Shown in pieces: positions 53,948 through 61,809 of a stretch of DNA of 64,000 nt. Position numbers and translations under genes: made by a program. Numbering within the stretch: position 1 is the stretch's first letter; every line of letters starts with the position of its first letter. Location of the stretch: positions 9,011,865 through 9,075,864 of the forward strand of contig CAJINV010000001.1 in assembly GCA_905178155.1 (NCBI GenBank). The letters run 5' to 3'. The notes under the pieces are model-generated. The model saw nothing but the letters and a program-made list of their open reading frames with translations. It searched no databases and was not told the DNA's origin. Origin of the DNA: Amoebophrya sp. A120. Lineage: Eukaryota > Sar > Dinophyceae > Syndiniales > Amoebophryaceae.

Positions 53948-56799
53948 TCACATAGCCGCCACGGCCTCCTTGATTTGCTCCACGACGGCGGGCTCCGCCA
54001 GTGTGCTGGTGTCGCCAAGGTTACTTGTATCGTTTGCCGCGATCTTGCGCAAAATCCGGCGCATGATCTTGCCCGACCGTGTTTTTGGCAGACCCGGAAT
54101 CAACACGACCCGGTCCGGGGTGGCGAAGGGCCCGATGTAGGAGCGCACGCTGTTTTTCAGGGCCTGGATCATGTCCGCCTGGACGAAATCCACGACGTGC
54201 GCTTTCAGAATCACGTAGGCAAAAATGCCCTCGCCCTTGATCTCGTGGGGAAACCCGACGACCGCGGCCTCCGCGACGTTTTCGTTCTGCACGAGGCTGT
54301 GCTCGATTTCCGCGGACCCGATCCGGTGCCCGGAGACGTTGATCACGTCATCGACCCGGCCGGTAATCCAGTAGTAGCCGTCGTTGTCCCGGATACAGCC
54401 GTCCCCGGTCAGGTAGTACCCCGGATACCCCTTGTAGTACACGTTGAGCATCCGGTCGTGGTCCCCGTATACCGTCCGCAACTGCCCTGGCCACGACCGT
54501 TTCAGGCACAGCACCCCCGAGACATTCGGCCCGAGCTGCTCCTTCCCGGTCTGCGGGTGGAGCACCGCCGGTTCCACGCCGAAGAAGGGCAGCGTCGCCG
54601 ACCCGGGCTTCATGGGCGTGCACCCGGCGAGCGGGGTCAGCATGTGGCCCCCGGTCTCCGTTTGCCAAAAGGTGTCCACGATCGGACACTTCTTGTCGCC
54701 GACACAACCGAAGTACCTGTGAAAAATTTTTGAAAAGGCGACCTTTTGTGAAAAACCGCTCAATAAAGGCCAGTGCCGATTTTTATATCGAGTCTCCGAA
54801 TACATTCAACCTCGCAAACTCTTTGTACCATCTCCACGCCTCCGGGTTGATCGGCTCCCCGACAGTCCCCAAAACCCGAAGACTACTCCTGTCGTGCTTC
54901 TCGACCGGGTCCTTGCCGAACCGCATCAAAGCGCGCAACGCCGTTGGTGCTGTGTAGAATTGCGTGATTTTATGCCTTGCCACCATGTCCCAATAGCGGT
55001 CGGGGCCCGGATACGTGGGCACGGACTCGAACATGAACGTCGTGGCTCCGTTGCACAGAGGTCCGTAAACAATGTAGCTGTGCCCCGTAATCCAGCCGAC
55101 GTCGGCGACGCACGCGTGCAAATCGCCGTCGTGGTAATCGAAAACGTACCGCAGCGTCATTGCGGCGTAGAGCAGATACCCCGCGGTCCCGTGCGCTATG
55201 CCCTTGGGCTTCCCAGTTGATCCACTTGTGTACAGCATGAACAAAAAGTCCTCGCTGTCCATCACCTCTGGGGGACTATCAAATGTAAAAATGTCTGGGT
55301 CTGGAAACTTGTGATGCTGGGTGGCGTCTCATGATGAGGCCACAAATGCTGGCTCAGCATGACAATTTTCTGAGCTTCTGGGTGTTGCCCATTCTGGATG
55401 ACAAACTGCGTCTCTGCATCACAGAAAAGTGGAGCTCTTGGGTAACGTGCATGACAGATTTCGGAGTTATGCCAGACAAGCATGACAAACATGCATTTTT
55501 CCAGACCCAGACACTTTTGCACTTGATAGGGGCAGTAGGGACGCATTTTCGGAAGAAGCTCATCGACCTCCACGTCGCGCCCGGGTTTCATTGCGCACTC
55601 ACCTGTAGTATTAGGGGCGAAATGGACCATAGATACTTTCGACACGTGCCACGAAATTAATATGTTGATGAATGCCACTCTGTAAAAAAGACAGACTGAG
55701 TCCTCGTGCCAGCAAAGAAAGTTGTCTATCTGTAAATACCTATCCTTTTGAAGACGAGAACGCTCGTGACGAAATCACACCCCACGAGCGCCTCGTCGGT
55801 GATTTGCTTCAATTTGATCAACTTTCCCCCCCGGATCCCGTTGTCAGCTGTGATGATGACGGAAGACTGCGCGTCCAGTATCCGCTCGCGCAGCGAGACC
55901 GCACTGAACCCGGCGAAGACAACCGAGTGGATGGCTCCCAGACGAGCGCAAGCGAGCATGCACATCGCTGCTTCGGGAATCATCGGCATGTAGATGGTAA
56001 CGCGGTCGCCTGAAGGGTGTGATTTTTACTAAGGAAGTCGAAGCGAATTTGATATTTTCGATACGTACCTGCTTCGCATCTTCCCACCTTGCGTAACTCT
56101 CACATCACAACAAAAATGCGAAGATATATCACATTATCATGATTATTTTATCAACGCCAATCGCCACTTTATTTACCTTTCCGGACTCCCTGCAACTTGA
56201 GAAGATTTGCAATCTGGCAGACTTTTTGCAGCAGCTCGGCGTACGTAATCTTTCGAATGTTGTCCGGCTCGTCGCCTTCCCAGATAATGGCTATTTTATC
56301 CGGACAGAGCTCGGCCCAGCGATCGACACAACAATCGCACGCGTTCAACTTACCATCGATGAACCAACGAACGTCTCCCTGTTCGGAAAAGAATATAGTT
56401 TTTGAACATACTTGGCGGTACTTTCGTGGCGCTACGGAAGAGATCGCAGCGCGAAGCTGAGGTTGAACTTACAGCTGCGCAGATCAAACAAACTGAAAAT
56501 TAAAATTATGCATGTTCTAATACCGCTTTCATATCCTCGGCCTTCAACTTTCTCCACGGGCTGAGCCACCTCAGGAGTTTGCTGCTCTGGTCGTTCCAGA
56601 ACTCATACGGCGTATCCAGAGACTGCCGGTACATCCGCTGGTAGGTTTCCATGTTGGGAATATTGGCCGCTCGGGAGTAGGGCATTTGGTAAATCTCGTC
56701 CACCGGCAGCCCTTTCTCCTTGACAAGGTCGGCCACCGCATTTTCCGGACCCGTTGTCTTCATTCGGACGTCCGGATTCACGTCCTCTGTGCCGCTCAT
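53948..56799 (-). CDS. ACS: Acetyl-CoA synthetase (683 aa, 6 exons)
   Basis: Exons 56799-56524, 56378-56177, 56009-55740, 55602-55529, 55271-54811 and 54716-53948; total 684 codons. The fourth intron is introner A7, the others are GT-AG. The enzyme makes acetyl-CoA from acetate, ATP and CoA. Motifs in order: [15 protein letters not shown] and [20 protein letters not shown] near the N-terminus, [40 protein letters not shown], the P-loop [59 protein letters not shown] and the C-terminal [11 protein letters not shown] with the catalytic lysine. Length matches the family (about 650). There is no obvious transit peptide after ATG 56799, so it is probably cytosolic. Catalytic residues are intact. 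Together with pyruvate kinase next door it covers central carbon metabolism, but a functional link is not shown. Confidence 0.95.
55272..55533. mobile_element. Introner element A7 (55277-55528), diverged duplications
   Basis: 252 bp with family A ends (TATCAAATGTAAAAATGTCT; other end TATCAAGTGCAAAAGTGTCT). Flanking gggac (55272-55276) and ggggc (55529-55533) differ at one base. Splicing by position restores TAC TGC CCC CCA GAG GTG in acetyl-CoA synthetase. Confidence 0.9.
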
Positions 56800-57537
56800 G
56801 GCGTCGGGGGGACGAGGGGGAAAAGAGCAAAGCAACGCACGAGTTTCAAGGTTCTATTCTGCGTTCTTCAAAAGTGTAAGTGAAGTGGTGAAAGCTGCAC
56901 TCTACCTTAGTGCTGATAGATAGATACGGGTCGTTCTATCTTCGAAGGGTGCAAAATAAAGCTTCGCGACAAGAGGTCAAGTGCGGCAGCAACCAAAACC
57001 AACATGAGCTACCGCTACTAATAAAGGAATCGGGAAAAACCCTTGGCTTACCTACGATACGCAGGTAAGGACGAAATTAGGGGGTTGATAAGCATCCACG
57101 ACCTGACATGGGCAAAATCAAATAAAGCTTGGATTGTTTCTGACAAGAATTTCGACCGACCACTTTCAGGATAGTAGCACGATTCATTGAAACGACGAGT
57201 AACAAATTGTGACAGAGGGGAGGAGAAGTCTTGTGTCATCTACGATTTTCCAAAGGAAAGGTGAACACTAATGAATTGAAATTCAGGTGGAGCATGGCTT
57301 CCTTCAGAAAACCGCTAGCCGCGACTAGTGGCGTGGTCGTCACGTCGATATCTTTCATGATTTGGATCTGAGAGTTGATCAACACAAAGGTCGTTATTGC
57401 TTTATGCGCAATATCTTCGTGTCTCCCAATGTCACGGAGAGATTATATATATGCAGCATGTTCACCCTTTCCACTGTGTATTCATCACTATTTTTATGTC
57501 GCTGGGTCGTGAATTAATATAAGTCGGTAAATTTTCA
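56800..57537. other. Intergenic, 0.7 kb
   Basis: AT-rich; nothing supported. Confidence 0.45.
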
Positions 57538-58944
57538 TCAGAACCTGGGTTTTCGTTTTCTGCCCGTGAATTTGCTGTCCTTTTTCACTACTTGACCCTT
57601 GGCTCGCTGCTGCTCCTTCTTTTTCACGATCCAGTCTTTTGTCTTCACGGAAGACACTTTGCCAGCTTTGTTTTTTCGCTTCTTCTGGACCTTTTCCCGC
57701 TGCTCGACCTTGATCGTTTCCTGCTGCTGATTTCTCGCAGTGTTTTCCCCGTCCGAATCGTCTTCGCAGTCCGAATCGACGTCCATTTTCCCTTGCTCCT
57801 GCGCCGTTGCGCTGGCGCTCGCACCGACAACGCCGCCGGCGTTTAAGACCAGGAAGTGCTTCTTCGCTTTGGCACTGTGTGGGTAGTCTACGACCAGCCC
57901 ACCGGTAAAGCCGGACTTCATGGCGGCACTGGTCAGCATCTCGATCTGGTCCGGCCCGTCGGGGTAGAACTGCAGCACTGCCCGCGCGCCCCGACTCAGG
58001 CAGTTGAACAGGTCTTGGAAAAATCGAACCGCCCTGAGGAGCAGGTAGTAGAATTTTCATTCGGGAATTGAAATTCTTGATGCACTTCAGATATTTATAA
58101 GTACTTGCAAATTACCTTGGCGTGCATTTCTTTTTCGAAAGTCCATACTGCAGAAAATGCACAAAATGCTTGGTTTGAAACTTCTATATGTGGCTAAGCT
58201 GTTTGAAATATCCCTATACCTTTGAAACGGTTTGTTGACGCCCTTCTTGTCTTCGTTGCACAGCCACTGAAGCGCCGATATGCTTATTGCCGCGTCAAAC
58301 ACGCCCGGTCGGAACTTGAAGCCTTGCCCCATATCTGAGAGCATCAAGTCCCCCTCGGATTCCCGCTCTAACGCGACGAGCAGCATGTGCTGACTGATGT
58401 CCAACCCAACCCAGTAGTGCCCGTGCTCGCTCAGAACCTCCCCGGAAATGCCGGACCCGCATTATGGATGTGTCAGGATCGAAATCATCAAAATCAAAAA
58501 ATTTGTGGTGCATAAAATCGATACCAGTTGGACCCTCAGTTTTCAAGTGGCGCATGACAAATTTCGGGAGCTGCAAAATCCAGTCTGTCATGCTGTTTGG
58601 GCAAAGAAGACTGCTCCTGTCATGCTGCTCTGGCAACGCGTCTTCTTCCCCTAAACAGGCTTGCAATCGGTCTCATTTGCCTTCTCCCCAGCACAGGCCT
58701 TACGTGCCCTACATTTTATGCATCACAAATTATTTCGATTCTGTTGATTTCGATTCTGACACTTCCATACGCATCCGATGTCCAGTATTGCTTTTCCGCT
58801 GTTGGGCTCAACCCTCGCCAGCTCCAACGCACGCTCCGTCATCTGCGTCTGAATCTTGATCATACGACTGTTCCCACCATACTTTGCCGCCTCGGGACCG
58901 TTGTAGAACACCTCGGGCGGCGCCAGATACTCCGGCCGCGACAT
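57538..58944 (-). CDS. BUD23: 18S rRNA (guanine-N7) methyltransferase, BUD23/WBSCR22 family (302 aa)
   Basis: Exons 58944-58770, 58457-58220 and 58033-57538. The first intron is introner D, the second GT-AG. BUD23, with its partner TRM112, methylates a guanine of small-subunit rRNA during 40S maturation in the nucleus. Motifs: [20 protein letters not shown] at the N-terminus, the SAM site [44 protein letters not shown], then [40 protein letters not shown] and a basic C-terminus with [11 protein letters not shown]. All are diagnostic of the family. Introner D sits exactly between GC and GSG of the SAM motif, so the gene cannot work unless the element is removed precisely. The length matches yeast and human enzymes. 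Confidence 0.95.
58458..58774. mobile_element. Introner element family D (58463-58769)
   Basis: 307 bp. Plus-strand start TATGGATGTGTCAGGATCGA; inverted other end TATGGAAGTGTCAGAATCGA; both continue AATCA.CA.AATC and, further in, TTTGTG.TGCATAAAAT. Flanking cgcat at 58458-58462 and 58770-58774 (ATGCG in the gene sense). Excision restores GGA TGC GGG TCC of BUD23. Confidence 0.93.
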
Positions 58945-59639
58945 TTTCGTGGTGGTTCTTGTTGTATTTCACTTCTTTCGTTTCACAATTCTTGAATAGC
59001 TTGAAGATTTGTATGTAACCGTTGCCACCAATGTTTTCACTTTTCGGACCAAATATATGCGAGTAGCTGATCGGTACCACAAATATCAATATAGTCGCGC
59101 CCTGTCCCTGATACGTGACAACAATAAGCACGATGCGCATGCGTTCGATCTTCAGTACTGGCAAGCTTTCCTCACATGCCACATTTTGGTGATCTCATTT
59201 CAGCTGCGATCTGAAGGCTTTATTGATTCCGATCAGGTGAATTTTCTTCGTCTTCCTTTCTTTCCTGGGATCTGCAGATGAACATGTGGATTGTGATTCT
59301 GATCCTTCCTGTTTTATCTCATCATCGATGAGGCATGCATTCACACAGGCACGATTTCAGGATCTTCCTCGATGACCCCCTCATGATCATCTCGTGTCCT
59401 GTTTACAACATCCTATGACTTTACTTTGTCGGATCCATACTTTTACAATGCGGCTCAAGCACAGGAGGACAGATAGATTTCCGCTTTTCAACGCCTGGGA
59501 GAACAACACTCCTGCATGTGCCCAGCACGCCCAGGCGCGCTGGAGCTGCTGCCGCATCACGCGTAGCCATAATGCAATCCCTTGCCTCTGTAGCTCCACA
59601 CAAACCCACTCGCTGGCATCCTATAGAATGACACGAGCG
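58945..59639. other. Intergenic, 0.7 kb
   Basis: Ordinary AT-balanced sequence leading into the GC-rich island; no gene seen. Confidence 0.45.
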
Positions 59640-61210
59640 CCCGAGCGGACGCGCCCTTGACTGGTGAGTTTGCAACCGCTGCGGCAGACGCCCCGCGCGG
59701 GCTCCTTCAAGCAGCCCCCCAACACGAGCCAAAAACTGCTCGGAGCGCCAGGCGCCGGGCAACAGGCAAAACCGTGGCCAACATCCTACCGCGGCGCGCC
59801 GGCCCGGCTACGAAGACAGGGGCCGGGGGCGCGCGCGGGGGTGCCCGGGCGTTGAGAAAACCTGGGGCCGGCCGGCGCAGCCCCGACGCGTGGCGGGCCG
59901 CGCCTGCAGCAAGCGCCTTGCCTGCGCGCCGGGTGTGGGGGGCGCGACCAGGGCGGGCAGGAAGCGGGCGCGGGCCCCGCCGGAAAAAACCGACCGGGCC
60001 GGGCGGCCGATCGATGTGGCGCAGCGGCGGCGCCACCGCATTCCCCCCGCGGGCCCGGGGCGAAGGCTTTGGGGTCTTCAAGGCGCGCAGGGCTTTCCTC
60101 CCTATCTTCCCGGGGCGCCGTCTGCATATTGGCGCGCGCAGAATACGTCACCGCCGACGGCCTTCTTCTTGATCTCCACGCACATAATAGTCGGGCGGCA
60201 GGGCCTGCGCGGCTGGGGAGGCTTCACGGCGCAGATTGGGAGGAAGGCGCCGGGCGGCCCCGCGCTGGCGGCAACAATCTGCGGCCGGCCGACATGAAAG
60301 GAGCGCGCTTCCCTATTATGCGCAGTGCGTACTCCCCTTAGCGTTTGGATTTGTCAGGTACCTTCCCAGCCCCCCTCCCAGGCTCTTTCTTCGTCCCCAA
60401 CTTCTTCGCCGCCTTCCCAGCGGCCTTCATGCCCCGTATACCGCATGAGCTGCCGCCCGGCCCGCCCGTGTGCGATTTAGAAGGTCGCCAGCCGCTGTGT
60501 CTGGGAACGCAGGGCGCTGGCAAGCGTGGCATCTTCCTGAAGATGATGGCTCTTTGCGCCGAACTCGTCGAATAGCCGGGGGTAGGCGCCCCGCACCCCA
60601 ACCCCGCCCCCTGGCGTCGTTCATGTCGGGAAGCGCGAATGTGGTGGCCGTGTACATTGTAGGGGCTTGCGCAGTGTAGGCATCCCGGTCGAAGTGGCGG
60701 CTTTTGGAGAGCACCAGCATAATGACGAGCGCGGTTTGAAACACTCGCCACGCTTTCCACGCAATGCCCATGCTCGTGGGCCGGCCCCTCCTCGTTGATT
60801 GGGGCGGCAAGCGACGCGGCAGGCCTGCGCCGCCCAGCGCCAAGCCTTCCAAAGGCGGCCCCATCCCCCCGATAGGCCTACGCCAAGGGCAGCCCAAGGG
60901 CGCCCCCGAATACGCGCCGAAGCCCCTGGCGAGCCGCGCTATACCCTGCGCCAGCCGGCAGGCGCGCCGCGTGCTTCCATCGACTTGGTGCCCCCGGCGG
61001 AAGCCACCACAAACCGGGCCCGGGCTGAAAAAGCCAACAGCCGCGGCGACTCCGCCGAGCCGGTCGGCGCACACTGCGGCCAGGATTTTCGTCAGCGTTG
61101 GAGCGTTGACTATCCCCCTGTAGCTGTCTAGATCGTCGGCGGAGCCCCCGGGAACTCTGCGCAGCAACTGAACAGACGCACGGGGTGGCGCTGGCGTCCA
61201 ACTTCGACGC
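59640..61210. other. GC-rich island of foreign composition
   Basis: A sharp block of much higher GC than the rest of the window, packed with CCGG, GGCGCG and GGGCCC-like sequence and with long open frames on all strands, as expected from composition alone. The edges are abrupt near 59640 and 61210. It lies between two ordinary genes and holds an RT-like fragment at its right side. Candidate origins are an inserted retroelement, DNA from a host dinoflagellate, or an assembly join. Confidence 0.75.
60427..61167 (-). pseudogene. Reverse transcriptase-like relic (non-LTR type), degenerate
   Basis: The minus-strand frame from about 61167 reads ADDLDSYRGIVNAPTLTKIL and AAVCADRL, then GFFSPGPVCGGFRRGHQVDG. 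This follows the early RT blocks of LINE-type elements (a D...YRGI...P.L.KIL...RL block, then a LSP.Q.GFRRG.. block). The remainder of the frame loses the pattern, and the catalytic YADD region is not visible, so this is at most a truncated relic. The evidence is a motif read by eye in a GC-rich block where chance frames are common. Confidence 0.35.
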
Positions 61211-61809
61211 TCTCTACCGCGGCGCCTCTAAATCACGAGCGAGATTTTCGATTCCGCCACTTCATTTGGGGAAGAACAAGCATCGGTGCCATCAAGGCGC
61301 ACCAAGATCAGGCCACTTTCTTGACCGGAACTCGCCACAAGGCTTTCATATGTTGATGCTGTGTGCCTCCGCCTGAGAGTTCCTTTGTCGCTTGTACGCA
61401 CGTGCTTCATGTCTCTTCGAGGTTCCTCGAGCTGTTTCGGCCCCATATCTTGCTCATCAGTCAAGGCGCGACAAAGATGTGAGACAAATGAAGCTACATC
61501 TACTTCTTTAGAGGGTCATTTTCTTCATTACTGTGATACTCCGTCCTTCGGGATCCGAATGGTTTCGTAAATTCATGTTGATGAATCTGATTCTGTGAAG
61601 ATTCATTTATCGTGAATATAGTAAAATTCCATTGCGTATTAGTTTGTCCTCGTATTCCTGGTAAAAACGAGTTCCTGTCCGCGTGATCATTTTCCTACCG
61701 CTAAAATGAACAACTACAACGCGTGACTCTTAATCTTTCCATTTTCCTACACGTCGTCGATATCGATGAAACCATACGAGCATATCTTCTCTTGCTCGTA
61801 ATGCCTTGC
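61211..61809. other. Intergenic, 0.6 kb
   Basis: AT-balanced DNA between the GC island and the next gene's stop; nothing supported. Confidence 0.45.

Noticed and set aside
24733-55528. Shared peptide DPDIFTFD and CKNVWVWK in several open frames
   Set aside because: These are read-through translations of the family A terminal repeats, not a conserved protein domain.
59657-60297. Plus-strand frames in the GC-rich island as genes
   Set aside because: Long frames are expected by chance at this GC; products are Arg/Ala/Gly/Pro-rich with no domain.
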